DNA of 64,000 nt. It comes from Vibrio thalassae (GTDB taxonomy: Bacteria > Pseudomonadota > Gammaproteobacteria > Enterobacterales > Vibrionaceae). The notes beneath the pieces were generated by a model that ran no database searches, was not told where the DNA came from, and saw nothing but the letters and a program-made list of their open reading frames with translations. The position numbers and the translations under genes were made by a program. This document shows positions 52,882-60,917 of the stretch, one piece after another. Where the stretch lies: NCBI RefSeq assembly GCF_900089835.1, contig NZ_OANU01000003.1, positions 118,862 to 182,861 on the forward strand. Reading direction: 5' to 3'. How positions within the stretch are numbered: the stretch's first letter is position 1; each line of letters opens with the position of its first letter.

Positions 52882-53169
52882 ATGGAACCATACTATCAAG
52901 ATTGGCAGCAAGTCTTAGACCTTATTCAGCGTTCACAAAGCAGTGAACAACAAGCGATGCTGATGACGATGTTGCTGACACCCGATGAACGCGAAGCGGT
53001 GACGGCACGTGTCAACATTCTCTGTGAGTTATTAAAAGGAGACATGTCGCAGCGTCAAATTAGTCAGATGCTTGGCGTAGGTGTGGCGACGATTACTCGA
53101 GGATCTGCTGAGGTAAAGCGTTTGGCAGATAAAGATAAGAATGCGCTAAGTGATCTTTTACTCAAATAA
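52882..53169 (+). CDS. trpR: trp operon repressor
   Basis: TrpR represses tryptophan synthesis genes when bound to tryptophan. The 95-residue protein is shorter than E. coli TrpR (108) mainly at the N-terminus. It keeps the helical dimer core (MLLTPDEREAVTARVNILCELLKGDMSQRQISQMLGVGVATITRGSAEVKRL) including the helix-turn-helix and the Arg and Gly residues near the ligand pocket. The gene order slt-trpR-yjjX equals that of E. coli. I see no clear TrpR operator in the 71-base gap upstream, so self-repression is not evident. Confidence 0.95.
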   Translation: MEPYYQDWQQVLDLIQRSQSSEQQAMLMTMLLTPDEREAVTARVNILCELLKGDMSQRQISQMLGVGVATITRGSAEVKRLADKDKNALSDLLLK

Positions 53170-53212
53170 GCGAAACCATTAGGTTTCGCTTACCTTATTA
53201 GATAACTTTTAT

Positions 53213-53728
53213 TTAGAAGTGTTCAGGATTGGTAAATGGGATCAATGCCAATATCAATGCTTGGTGGTACACCGAACTGCGAGTTAGCTGATGCTGAGTT
53301 AACAAACCAATAGCGCCACCTTTTTGTTTGATATTATCGGTACCAAAGGTTTGATCCATTACATCACCAAGTTCAACCGTCGGTGATAACTGTTTGATGA
53401 CTGCTGGTGGAAGCATAAGACTAGCACTTCTTGACTCACCCACCTGCGCACCCTTTTCAATAATCATCCATGCAAACGTAGAATACCCCTCAAAACCGGC
53501 TTCAATTCCAACATAGAAATCGCCATCCACGATGACGTTTTTAGCATTATGAACGCGTGTTTTAGCGCCTCGGTGAGTTTCGTCGTTGCTCATTGGTTGA
53601 TCTGCCACACCGCTAGGGACATTGACGCCTTCAAAAGTAAAGGATTGGTGAGGAAAAGCGGATTCAAAAGCGCTCTTGACGGCATTGATCTTTGCTGGAT
53701 TTAGCGACGCAATAACCACTTTGTTCAT
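53213..53728 (-). CDS. yjjX: Inosine/xanthosine triphosphatase YjjX
   Basis: YjjX removes the damaged nucleotides ITP and XTP from the pool. The 171-residue protein has the family start [21 protein letters not shown], the [23 protein letters not shown] block and [39 protein letters not shown], and ends with [26 protein letters not shown]. Length matches E. coli YjjX (170). It is convergent with trpR and divergent from the OmpA-like lipoprotein gene. Confidence 0.94.
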   Translation of the reverse strand: MNKVVIASLNPAKINAVKSAFESAFPHQSFTFEGVNVPSGVADQPMSNDETHRGAKTRVHNAKNVIVDGDFYVGIEAGFEGYSTFAWMIIEKGAQVGESRSASLMLPPAVIKQLSPTVELGDVMDQTFGTDNIKQKGGAIGLLTQHQLTRSSVYHQALILALIPFTNPEHF

Positions 53729-53918
53729 GATGAATTATCCATATCTATACGTTTGGGCTCAATTCTAACGTAAATCTACCTTAAATTTGTCATTTAATGG
53801 TGATGAGTTTTCTATCATTCTAGCGAGCGCTAAATGCCTCAATTAGGAATAATTACATTTTATATGGTATGGTATACTGTACTTTTTCAGGGTATGATAC
53901 GCATAAGAGATACTAGAA

Positions 53919-54578
53919 ATGAAATTGAAAAAAGTAGTGGTTGCCTTAGGGCTTATTTCTCTTGTTGGTTGCCAAGCAACGCAGCGACAAAATGCGACAA
54001 CGGGGCAATACGAAACGAATTCTGCAACTAAAGGCGCGGTTATTGGCGCTATTGCGGGAACGGCTGTAGGGATTGCGTCAGGCGGTGACAGCCGTGGGAT
54101 TCTTATTGGTGCAGCAAGTGGTGCAGCGCTTGGGGGCGGAGTCGGATACTATTTCGATCAACAAGAAAAGGCGTTAAGACAGGAGTTATTGAACTCAGGT
54201 GTCCAAGTGCAACGGGTAGGCGATAATCAACTGCTATTGCGCTTAGAAAATGGTATTGGTTTTGACAGCAATTCTCACGCACTCAACAGTAACATTCATA
54301 ATACGCTCAAGGGCGTTGCGCGTATTTTAGTGGAATATCCTGATACCAGTTTGGTGATTGACGGTTATACAGATAGCACTGGCAGTGCTCAGTACAATCA
54401 AGAACTATCAGAAAAAAGAGCTGAGCAAGTCCGTTCGTTCTTGATTAGTCAGAATGTCGCGCCAGGACGTGCTGTTGCTCGTGGTAATGGCGAGCGTTTT
54501 CCTATTTGCAGCAATGCTACTCCTGAAGGGCGTCAGTGTAATCGTCGTGTAGAGATCAAAATATTACCGCTTAAGTAA
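53919..54578 (+). CDS. OmpA-family lipoprotein with glycine zipper (YiaD-like)
   Basis: The 219-residue protein has a lipoprotein signal (KLKKVVVALGLISLVGC, Cys about 18), a glycine-zipper region (GAVIGAIAGTAVGIASGG, GILIGAASGAALGGGVGYYFD) and a C-terminal OmpA domain that binds peptidoglycan diaminopimelate (LVIDGYTDSTGSAQYNQELSEKRAEQVRSFL, RRVEIKI). This layout is that of YiaD/Pal-like envelope tethers. The Asp and Arg of the peptidoglycan-binding loop are present. A TATACT -10-like sequence lies about 45 bases upstream. Confidence 0.9.
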   Translation: MKLKKVVVALGLISLVGCQATQRQNATTGQYETNSATKGAVIGAIAGTAVGIASGGDSRGILIGAASGAALGGGVGYYFDQQEKALRQELLNSGVQVQRVGDNQLLLRLENGIGFDSNSHALNSNIHNTLKGVARILVEYPDTSLVIDGYTDSTGSAQYNQELSEKRAEQVRSFLISQNVAPGRAVARGNGERFPICSNATPEGRQCNRRVEIKILPLK

Positions 54579-54606
54579 TCACATTGATTTATCAATGAGA
54601 TAAAAG

Positions 54607-54633
54607 TAGCCCCAGCTTATTTATCTGGGGCTA
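54607..54633. terminator. Stem-loop between the OmpA-like lipoprotein gene and pheA
   Basis: Nine-base-pair stem (TAGCCCCAG / CTGGGGCTA) with a nine-base loop between convergent stops. T runs are short on both strands, so termination strength is unclear. Confidence 0.65.
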
Positions 54634-54640
54634 TTGTGTG

Positions 54641-55822
54641 TTACTCACCTAAATCAGGCATCACTGGTTTGACATTATCAATGGGATAACAACCAAGAAC
54701 CTTAAGATATTTGGTTATCTTAATCAGCTCCCGAATCGCGTGTTGCATTGATTCAGAATCTTTGTGCGCCTCGACGTCCACATAAAACATCTCTTCCCAA
54801 GGGTTCCCCATAATAGGGCGTGACTCGAGTTTGGTCATATTGATGCCATAGCGCTGCAGTACCAATAAGGTTTCGACTAAAGAACCCGCTTGTTGAGAGG
54901 TCGCCATAATAAAAGTCGTTTTGGCCGGAATTTGTGCCGATACTTCGACAGGCTTTCTAGCAACAACAATAAACCGAGTATGATTTTCGGTTTGATTAGC
55001 GATATCACTTTGAATCGATTGCAACCCATACAATTTACCACTTGCTGCATGTCCAATGGCAGCGACATCATCTCGGTTCAGCTGCTGTACTTTCTGCATC
55101 GCGTCCGCGGTACTTGCACAAGATTTTAGTTGAACCCCTGATAGTCTTCCCAAAAACTCACTACATTGCTGATGAGGTTGAGGGTGAGAATACAGCGTTT
55201 TAATGTTTTCTAAACGAATCTCTTTCGTCGCAACTAAGCAATGTTCAATCGGTTGAGTAATTTCACCAACAATATGTAACGTTGTGTGCTGTAGTAAATC
55301 GAAGACTTCATTGATTGAGCCCGAGCTGGTGTTTTCAATAGGTAAGACTCCAAAATCGGCATGACCAGACTCAACCGTTTTGGTGACTTCTTTAAATTGA
55401 TCGCAATTCAGTTCAATTAGCTCTGTGTTCTTACGTGAAAAATAATCTCTGCTAGCGAGATGTGAGTAAGACCCTTTTGCGCCTAGAAAGGCGACTCTAG
55501 CAACCGGCTTTCTGCTTTGTTGAGGGTTGGCAAGATTCTGGAGATAGACCTGTTGCAGTAAGACGGAATCTTCAATGATAGTGTGGAAAATTTTGGTGAT
55601 GTAAGACGCATCCAGTTCGTATTTGTCTTTACCGTTAGTGATCAGCTTAACCAGTAACTGTTGTTCACGAGCGGCGTCTCGAACCGGTTTTGAAGTTTCG
55701 ACTTTGCTTTTTGCTACTTCAATACTGAGTTTGCGACGTTCAGAAAGAAGCTTCAACAGGTTGTCGTCTAGTTCATTCAGACGTAAGCGAATTTCTTCAA
55801 GTGAGTAGTTTGTGTCTATCAT
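54641..55822 (-). CDS. pheA: Chorismate mutase / prephenate dehydratase (P-protein)
   Basis: PheA turns chorismate into prephenate and then phenylpyruvate for phenylalanine. The 393-residue protein matches the family length (E. coli 386). Residues 1 to about 95 are the AroQ mutase (IRLRLNELDDNLLKLLSERRKLSIEVAKSK), about 110-290 the dehydratase (RVAFLGAKGSYSHLASRDYF, GVLPIENTSSGSINEVFDLL, NHTRFIVVARKP) and about 300-385 the ACT domain that binds phenylalanine (ESRPIMGNPWEEMFYVDVEAH). The start at 55822 is the mutase start; the open frame beyond it runs through the attenuator and is not real. Expression is set by pheL. Confidence 0.96.
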   Translation of the reverse strand: MIDTNYSLEEIRLRLNELDDNLLKLLSERRKLSIEVAKSKVETSKPVRDAAREQQLLVKLITNGKDKYELDASYITKIFHTIIEDSVLLQQVYLQNLANPQQSRKPVARVAFLGAKGSYSHLASRDYFSRKNTELIELNCDQFKEVTKTVESGHADFGVLPIENTSSGSINEVFDLLQHTTLHIVGEITQPIEHCLVATKEIRLENIKTLYSHPQPHQQCSEFLGRLSGVQLKSCASTADAMQKVQQLNRDDVAAIGHAASGKLYGLQSIQSDIANQTENHTRFIVVARKPVEVSAQIPAKTTFIMATSQQAGSLVETLLVLQRYGINMTKLESRPIMGNPWEEMFYVDVEAHKDSESMQHAIRELIKITKYLKVLGCYPIDNVKPVMPDLGE

Positions 55823-55836
55823 CAAATAATCCTTAT

Positions 55837-55858
55837 AAAAAAACCTCCCATTGGGAGG
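55837..55858 (-). terminator. pheA attenuator terminator
   Basis: Reading leftward, CCTCCC-AAT-GGGAGG is followed by seven T, 15 bases before the pheA start. A competing partner AAGCCTCC / GGAGGCTT (55854-55861 with 55897-55904) can form an antiterminator. Confidence 0.88.
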
Positions 55859-55908
55859 CTTTCCGTTCGTTTTTGACTTTTCTTTCGAAAACGAAGAAGC
55901 CTCCAAGC

Positions 55909-55956
55909 CTAGTGGAGAAAAAAGAAGTCAAAAAAGAACAGATTAGTCGGGTACAT
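55909..55956 (-). CDS. pheL: phe leader peptide
   Basis: A 15-codon frame encodes MYPTNLFFFDFFFLH, with six Phe codons, comparable with E. coli PheL (seven Phe in 15). It lies directly upstream of the pheA antiterminator and terminator. Its stop codon is next to the antiterminator arm. A protecting hairpin (CTCCA / TGGAG, 55901-55917) covers the end of the leader and that arm, so stalling at Phe codons would free it. The gene is too short for usual gene finders. There is no strong ribosome-binding sequence. Confidence 0.9.
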   Translation of the reverse strand: MYPTNLFFFDFFFLH

Positions 55957-56025
55957 AGTATATGTAGTCGTAAGTTTTTATTGGGCTAAGCCACACAATA
56001 AGCAAGGGAGTGGGGAGCGTCAAGC

Positions 56026-56052
56026 AAAAAAATAGCGCCTTACGGCGCTATT
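56026..56052 (-). terminator. Rho-independent terminator after raiA
   Basis: Nine-base-pair stem (AATAGCGCC / GGCGCTATT), loop TTAC, followed leftward by seven T; 25 bases beyond the raiA stop and upstream of pheL. Confidence 0.9.
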
Positions 56053-56077
56053 CTACAATCGTTCTATTTATGAGCCT

Positions 56078-56404
56078 TTATTCGGTTTCTTCTGCCAACT
56101 CAGGCTTATCGGTGCGTCTCGCTTCTGGCTTATGTCTGAGTTTGTTCAGCTGACGTTCTAACTTCTGTTCTACCTCGTTAACGGCAGCGTATAAATCTTC
56201 ATGAGTAGCGGAAGCGACAAGTTTGCCTTTGGGTACCGTAATGGACGCTTCGAATTTCATTTGTTTGTTTGGCTCTTCGCTGAAAGCAGTTTGGCAACTA
56301 ATGATGTCGACTTGCCATTTTTCTAATTTCTTAAACTTGCTTTCGATATGCTCACGGATTGCAGAGGTGATCTCAATGTTTTTACCAGTGATGTTTACTC
56401 TCAT
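56078..56404 (-). CDS. raiA: Ribosome-associated inhibitor RaiA (YfiA/HPF family)
   Basis: This small protein binds the 30S subunit in stationary phase or cold and halts translation. The 108-residue sequence has the family fold start VNITGKNIEITSAIREHIESKFKKLEKW and the basic helices (ATHEDLYAAVNEVEQKLERQLNKLRHKPEA). It is longer than short HPF (about 95) and carries a C-terminal tail (TDKPELAEETE), which points to RaiA. The start at 56404 follows a purine run (GAGGAAAAA) and is the usual family start. E. coli has the same order raiA-pheL-pheA, and a CRP-type box lies upstream here too. Confidence 0.93.
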   Translation of the reverse strand: MRVNITGKNIEITSAIREHIESKFKKLEKWQVDIISCQTAFSEEPNKQMKFEASITVPKGKLVASATHEDLYAAVNEVEQKLERQLNKLRHKPEARRTDKPELAEETE

Positions 56405-56469
56405 ATGTTTTTTCCTCTGTTGCATCCCTCATGGGTTAACTCCAGATTACTTATCCATAGAGAAAAGAA

Positions 56470-56485
56470 TGTGATCTAGATCACT
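56470..56485 (-). promoter_or_regulatory. CRP box upstream of raiA
   Basis: TGTGA-TCTAGA-TCACT agrees with the CRP consensus TGTGA-N6-TCACA at all but one position, 66-81 bases before the raiA start. E. coli raiA is also under cAMP-CRP control. Confidence 0.65.
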
Positions 56486-56679
56486 AAATTGAGAGGGTTT
56501 TTCGCATCCAAATTTAAATGTGATCTAACGCAAAACTTTTTACTGTTAACACACAAAAAGACTTTCTTTTCCGTCAAAAGTCATTAAGTTGGAAAGAGTA
56601 GCGCACTGAAAATCCTCCATTTTTGGCGCACTATTACGACCTAAGAAATCTCCTGCTTAAAATTCACCCTATATAGAAA

Positions 56680-56695
56680 TGTGATATTGGTCACT
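56680..56695. promoter_or_regulatory. Second CRP-like box, at the end of the MltF-like gene
   Basis: TGTGA-TATTGG-TCACT has the same fit to the CRP consensus. It overlaps the stop codon of the MltF-like gene and is 276 bases from raiA, so its role is uncertain. Confidence 0.4.
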
Positions 56696-58148
56696 CTGTG
56701 GCGGTTTCCTTTTTTGAACCTAAAACTCTATAAAATTCAATGTCACTATTGAGTGCTTGCTGCTCTTGTCTAATCTGTTGAAGTGATTCAAGTTGCTTGT
56801 AAATAACATAATAACGATTGATGTTTGCGACATAAGTGACTGGTTCTGAACTGATATTTCTCCGCGCCATAAGCTCAACATTACCAAACCATTTGTTAGG
56901 GTTGTATCCGTGCTTTGTCGCTAATCGGCGCATTTTAGCAATGTTTCCTGGACCGGCATTGTACGCCGCAAGTGATAAATAGACCTTGTCATCGTCGCTA
57001 ATGTCATCGTCGCTAAAATACCGATCTTGAATAAAGCGCATGTACTTCACACCAGCATGAACATTGTTGTCTATTTCATTGATATTCTTGATGTTGACGT
57101 TTCGATCCCTTGCGGTGCTCGGCAGTACTTGCATAATGCCTACCGCCCCTTTAGGAGAGACCTTATTTTGGTTAAGCTTAGATTCCTGAAAGGCCTGAGC
57201 CGCGATCATAAGAAAATCGAAATCGTACTTGTCACCATACTTTTTGAACAGTGAGATAAGTTTGTCTAGCTGCTGGACATTTTTAGGATCAAGTGCTTTT
57301 GAAAACCAAGATGTATTTTCTAAGTATTTATTATAAATAACATTTCCTAATAATGTTCCTTGCTTAGCTGTTTTTATATAGCCGTTCACCAGCTTCGCTA
57401 GCTGTGGAGAATTCTTGCGCATAGCCCAAGCAATTTGACCATTGTTACTAAGCGGAATGGAATCATGGATATTTAGGTCACCGAATGTCTTTTTCCAAAA
57501 GAAGGCTTTGTGGCTGTCTAGTACCGTCGCGTCGATATATCCTTGTTTGACCATTTCAACCAACTCGTAGTCTTGTAAGGTTTCTTCTAGATACTGCACG
57601 TAGACGGGCGCTTTGCCTTGACTTGTAAGCTTTTGATTTAAAGCCTGAAGGTTCTCGAAGTAACTAGAACTGCCACGAACCCAAATTTCTTTGCCACTTA
57701 AGTCCTCAATGCTATCTAAAGCAGGAAAATCATCATTCGTTACGATGAGCTCACTGATATCTGAAAGAATCGGTGTGCTAAACTGGACGACTTTTTCTCT
57801 TTTCGGCGTAATGGTAAGGTTGGCAACGACCAGGTCACCATACCCATTGACCAGAGCTGGAATAAGATCGTCCCGAGGAACGGGAATCACTTGCAGCCTC
57901 ACCTTCGGATACCTTTTTTTCAGGCTTTTTTCGAAGTGGTAAAGTTGCTCTGCCCCAATACCTTTAGGCTGGCCTTTTTCGATGTAGTAAAAACCGAGAT
58001 CAGCTGAGACTAAAACACGAATAATGTGCTTTTCAGTCAAAGTCTCTAGATTGCCAGTGTACGGCTCGTTGCTTAGAGGCGTTAACTCTAAAGCTCTTAC
58101 TGGAAGCGTCATAATCCCTATGACAAAACATATTAAAATCGCCTTCAC
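56691..58148 (-). CDS. MltF-like membrane-bound lytic transglycosylase with solute-binding domain
   Basis: The 485-residue protein has a signal peptide (MKAILICFVIGIMTLPVRA), then a family 3 solute-binding domain (about residues 40-270: IRVLVSADLGFYYIEKGQPKGIGAEQLYHFEKSL, GDLVVANLTITPKREKVVQFSTP). A C-terminal SLT domain follows with catalytic Glu322 in AAQAFQESKLNQNKVSPKGAVGIMQVLPSTARDRN and YLSLAAYNAGPGNIAKMRRLA. That is the layout of E. coli MltF, where the first domain senses muropeptides and gates catalysis. No lipobox Cys is visible, so the membrane anchor is uncertain and it may be periplasmic. It is monocistronic. I leave the symbol blank because paralogues of this type are common. 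Confidence 0.88.
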   Translation of the reverse strand: MKAILICFVIGIMTLPVRALELTPLSNEPYTGNLETLTEKHIIRVLVSADLGFYYIEKGQPKGIGAEQLYHFEKSLKKRYPKVRLQVIPVPRDDLIPALVNGYGDLVVANLTITPKREKVVQFSTPILSDISELIVTNDDFPALDSIEDLSGKEIWVRGSSSYFENLQALNQKLTSQGKAPVYVQYLEETLQDYELVEMVKQGYIDATVLDSHKAFFWKKTFGDLNIHDSIPLSNNGQIAWAMRKNSPQLAKLVNGYIKTAKQGTLLGNVIYNKYLENTSWFSKALDPKNVQQLDKLISLFKKYGDKYDFDFLMIAAQAFQESKLNQNKVSPKGAVGIMQVLPSTARDRNVNIKNINEIDNNVHAGVKYMRFIQDRYFSDDDISDDDKVYLSLAAYNAGPGNIAKMRRLATKHGYNPNKWFGNVELMARRNISSEPVTYVANINRYYVIYKQLESLQQIRQEQQALNSDIEFYRVLGSKKETATE

Positions 58149-58221
58149 AACTATCCCTTTTTGCTACTGCGCTATAGATAAATATATAAATAAAAAAGGG
58201 ATTTTTCCAATTAATGGATAT

Positions 58222-58249
58222 AAAAAAAGCGCTGCAGTGGCAGCGCTTT
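58222..58249 (-). terminator. Rho-independent terminator after bamD
   Basis: Ten-base-pair stem (AAAGCGCTGC / GCAGCGCTTT), loop AGTG, with seven T leftward; 25 bases beyond the bamD stop. Confidence 0.9.
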
Positions 58250-58272
58250 GAAAGGCAAGTTTGTCCATAACC

Positions 58273-58998
58273 CTAAAGTGGGTTTAGCTCCATCAATTTC
58301 TCGGTACGCTCGACTTGTTCCTGCATTCCTAGTTCTTCAAAGGCTTTCTTTTGCAAAACGAGTGACTGACGAGCAGCTTCGGTGTCAGGGTACGTTTTTT
58401 GAATTTCTTGAGCTCGGTTAATCGCGGCAATCCAAGCCTCGCGACGAACATAGAAATCAGCCGTAGCAAGATCGTAGTTCGCCAGTCGGTTTTTCAACGC
58501 CACCATTCGTTTTTGTGCATCTTCTGCGTAAGCGCTGTTAGGGTAACGTTTTAATAAACGATCGAAGTCAGCAAAAGCCGCTTTTACCGGCTCCGGGTCA
58601 CGATCAGAACGATCGACTCTGAGAAGATCGTGCATGAAGTTTCGGTCTTGTGCCATATGCGTCAATCCACGCATATACAATACCCAGTCAGAACGCTCAT
58701 GCGTTGGATTTAATCGAGAAAAACGCTCAATAGTCGCTAAGCCTAGCGCTAAATCATCGTTTTTGTAATAAGCGTAAATCAAATCAAGTTGCACTTGTTC
58801 TGTATAAGCACCAAATGGGTAACGTGAATCCAGCGCTTCAAGACGCTCAATGGCTGATGTCCAGTTACCACCTTGTAACGATTCTTGAGCTTCAGCATAA
58901 AGCTGAGAAGGCGGAACATCTGGGACGGTGACTTCTTTGTCAGCACAACCAAACAACAAAGCTAGAGAAAGCAAGCCTGTTAGTTTAAGTAGTTTCAT
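58273..58998 (-). CDS. bamD: Outer-membrane assembly lipoprotein BamD
   Basis: BamD is an essential lipoprotein of the BAM complex that folds outer-membrane proteins. The 241-residue protein has a lipoprotein signal (KLLKLTGLLSLALLFGC, Cys18) and five TPR-like helical hairpins (LYAEAQESLQGGNWTSAIERLEALDSRYPFG, LDLIYAYYKNDDLALGLATIERFSRLNPTH, FDRLLKRYPNSAYAEDAQKRM). Length equals E. coli BamD (245). It is divergent from rluD, the same arrangement as in E. coli. Confidence 0.97.
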   Translation of the reverse strand: MKLLKLTGLLSLALLFGCADKEVTVPDVPPSQLYAEAQESLQGGNWTSAIERLEALDSRYPFGAYTEQVQLDLIYAYYKNDDLALGLATIERFSRLNPTHERSDWVLYMRGLTHMAQDRNFMHDLLRVDRSDRDPEPVKAAFADFDRLLKRYPNSAYAEDAQKRMVALKNRLANYDLATADFYVRREAWIAAINRAQEIQKTYPDTEAARQSLVLQKKAFEELGMQEQVERTEKLMELNPL

Positions 58999-59128
58999 AC
59001 GAGAACGAGTTTCCTTGACGTAAATATTTTTCCGTGTCCATTACTTTTCTTGTCAGTAACAGATACAATGATGGGCTATATTATCCACACTCGTGGTATT
59101 AGTCCCAAGGTTTTTTAAAAAGTTCGAT

Positions 59129-60103
59129 ATGGCTCAGCAGATTGAATTAACAAATACAGTAAAAGACAGCCAGCTAGGTCAGCGTTTAGACCAAGCTGTG
59201 GCTGAATTGTTCGCAGATTTTTCTCGTTCACGCCTGAAAGAGTGGCTTTTGGACGGGAAAATTACCGTTAACGGCGAGGTAATCACAAAACCACGTACCA
59301 AAGTAATGGGCGGTGAAGTTATTACCGTGCAAGCTGAACTAGAAGATGAGGAGCGTTTCGAAGCTCAAGACATCCCTCTAAATATCGTTTATGAGGATGA
59401 TGACATTATTGTAATCAATAAGCCAAGAGATTTCGTTGTTCATCCTGGAGCAGGGACACCAGATGGCACGGTTCTTAATGCATTGTTACATCATTTTCCA
59501 GCGACTGCAGAAGTACCTCGTGCAGGTATTGTTCACCGTCTTGATAAAGATACGACAGGCTTGATGGTTGTCGCTAAGACCGTACCCGCTCAAACTCGTT
59601 TAGTGCGTGCTTTGCAAAAACGCAACATCACACGTGAATATGAGGCTATTGCGATTGGTAAAATGACCGCTGGCGGTATGGTCGATAAACCGATTGGCCG
59701 TCACTCGACGAAACGTACACTGATGGCAGTGAACGAACTCGGTAAACCAGCAGTAACACATTATCGTGTCGCTGAGCATTTCCGTGAGCATACGCGTATT
59801 CGTCTACGTCTAGAAACGGGCCGAACGCACCAAATCCGTGTTCATATGTCCTATCTGCAACACCCATTGTTAGGCGATAGCGCTTATGGCGGCCGCGCTC
59901 GCATTCCACGCGGAGCGAGTGAGGAATTGACCCAAATGATTCGTAGCTTCGATCGTCAAGCTCTACATGCGGTCATGCTTAAGTTTGCACATCCTGTTAC
60001 TGGAAAAGAGATGACGTTCCATGCGCCTATTCCAGATGACATGGTTGTGATGACCGAAGCGCTGCGTGAAGACGCCAAGTTGAATAAAGAAGAAGACTAT
60101 TAA
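59129..60103 (+). CDS. rluD: 23S rRNA pseudouridine synthase RluD
   Basis: RluD makes the pseudouridines at 1911, 1915 and 1917 of 23S rRNA, important for ribosome assembly and release. The 324-residue protein (E. coli 326) has an N-terminal S4 domain (GQRLDQAVAELFADFSRSRLKEWLLDGKITVNG) and the catalytic Asp139 in GIVHRLDKDTTGLMVVAKT, plus RLETGRTHQIRVHMSYLQHPLLGDSAYGG. The start at 59129 was chosen over an ATG 12 codons upstream because it begins the conserved S4 part (MAQQIELTNTVK). Its stop overlaps the pgeF ATG by one base. Confidence 0.96.
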   Translation: MAQQIELTNTVKDSQLGQRLDQAVAELFADFSRSRLKEWLLDGKITVNGEVITKPRTKVMGGEVITVQAELEDEERFEAQDIPLNIVYEDDDIIVINKPRDFVVHPGAGTPDGTVLNALLHHFPATAEVPRAGIVHRLDKDTTGLMVVAKTVPAQTRLVRALQKRNITREYEAIAIGKMTAGGMVDKPIGRHSTKRTLMAVNELGKPAVTHYRVAEHFREHTRIRLRLETGRTHQIRVHMSYLQHPLLGDSAYGGRARIPRGASEELTQMIRSFDRQALHAVMLKFAHPVTGKEMTFHAPIPDDMVVMTEALREDAKLNKEEDY

Positions 60104-60831
60104 TGTCACTTCTGACACCAAACTGGGTCACACCTAATAATGTTGAGGCGGTAAGTTCAACACGTGAAAATGGCGTCTCTAAGGCGCCATTTTCCAGCTT
60201 TAATTTGGGGATGCATGTTGGTGATGAACCTTCCGATGTCTTGGCAAACCGTCAGGTGTTGCAAATCAGTGCGGATATGCCGTCGTCACCTGTTTGGTTG
60301 AATCAAACGCATTCGACTAACATCGCTATCGTCCAAGCCGCAACGGAACAAGTTCTGGACGCGGACGCGAGTTTCACACGAACGCCAGGTGTGGTGTTAA
60401 GTGCTATGACGGCAGATTGCTTGCCAATTCTAATATGTGCCAAGGATGGAAGCGCTGTGGCGGCTGTGCATGCAGGCTGGCGTGGTTTAGCTGACGGAAT
60501 TGTCGAAAAGGCTGCGAATTTGTTTGATAGCGAGGCGCAAGCTTGGATCGGTCCCGCAATTGGCTTTGACGCTTTTGAAGTGGGTCTGGATGTTAAGCAT
60601 GCATTTTGTCAGACGAACCCAGAATATAGCGTTGCGTTTAAAGCAGGCGCGAACCCAGATAAGTGGCTTGCTGATTTAGCACATATTGCACAGATGAAGT
60701 TGCAAGCGTCAGGCATTAGGGATGTCACGCTAAGTAGTCTATGTACATTTAGCGATGAAAAGCGTTTCTTTTCTTATCGACGTGATGGACAGACGGGGCG
60801 TATGGCAAGCTTTATCTGGATCAATCATTGA
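60103..60831 (+). CDS. pgeF: Laccase-domain protein PgeF (YfiH)
   Basis: PgeF corrects peptidoglycan by removing mis-incorporated L-Ser in place of L-Ala from UDP-MurNAc-dipeptide; members are also called polyphenol oxidase or purine nucleoside phosphorylase. The 242-residue protein (E. coli 243) has NLGMHVGDEPSDVLANRQVL, LNQTHSTNIAIV, and the zinc-site block MTADCLPILICAKDGSAVAAVHAGWRGLADGIVE with its Cys and His. It is translationally coupled to rluD (TAATG). Confidence 0.94.
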   Translation: MSLLTPNWVTPNNVEAVSSTRENGVSKAPFSSFNLGMHVGDEPSDVLANRQVLQISADMPSSPVWLNQTHSTNIAIVQAATEQVLDADASFTRTPGVVLSAMTADCLPILICAKDGSAVAAVHAGWRGLADGIVEKAANLFDSEAQAWIGPAIGFDAFEVGLDVKHAFCQTNPEYSVAFKAGANPDKWLADLAHIAQMKLQASGIRDVTLSSLCTFSDEKRFFSYRRDGQTGRMASFIWINH

Positions 60832-60846
60832 TTTTGTTTTCTTTAT

Positions 60847-60875
60847 CTTGAAATCCGTTGGTCTAGCAACCATCT
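60847..60875 (+). promoter_or_regulatory. Sigma-32 heat-shock promoter of clpB
   Basis: CTTGAAA at 60847-60853, a 15-bp spacer and ACCATCT at 60869-60875 match the sigma-32 consensus (CTTGAAA, 13-15 bp, CCCATNT) with one mismatch, 43 bases before the clpB start. Confidence 0.8.
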
Positions 60876-60917
60876 TAATTGCATAACAAGTGGTATGTAA
60901 TTTAATAGGGGGTTGCT

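Noticed and set aside
54641..55906. Longer pheA starting at 55906.
   Set aside because: The extension would read through the terminator hairpin and antiterminator, and the mutase domain begins at 55822.
56519..56534. A third CRP-like site, TGTGATCTAACGCAAA.
   Set aside because: Only the left half matches the consensus.
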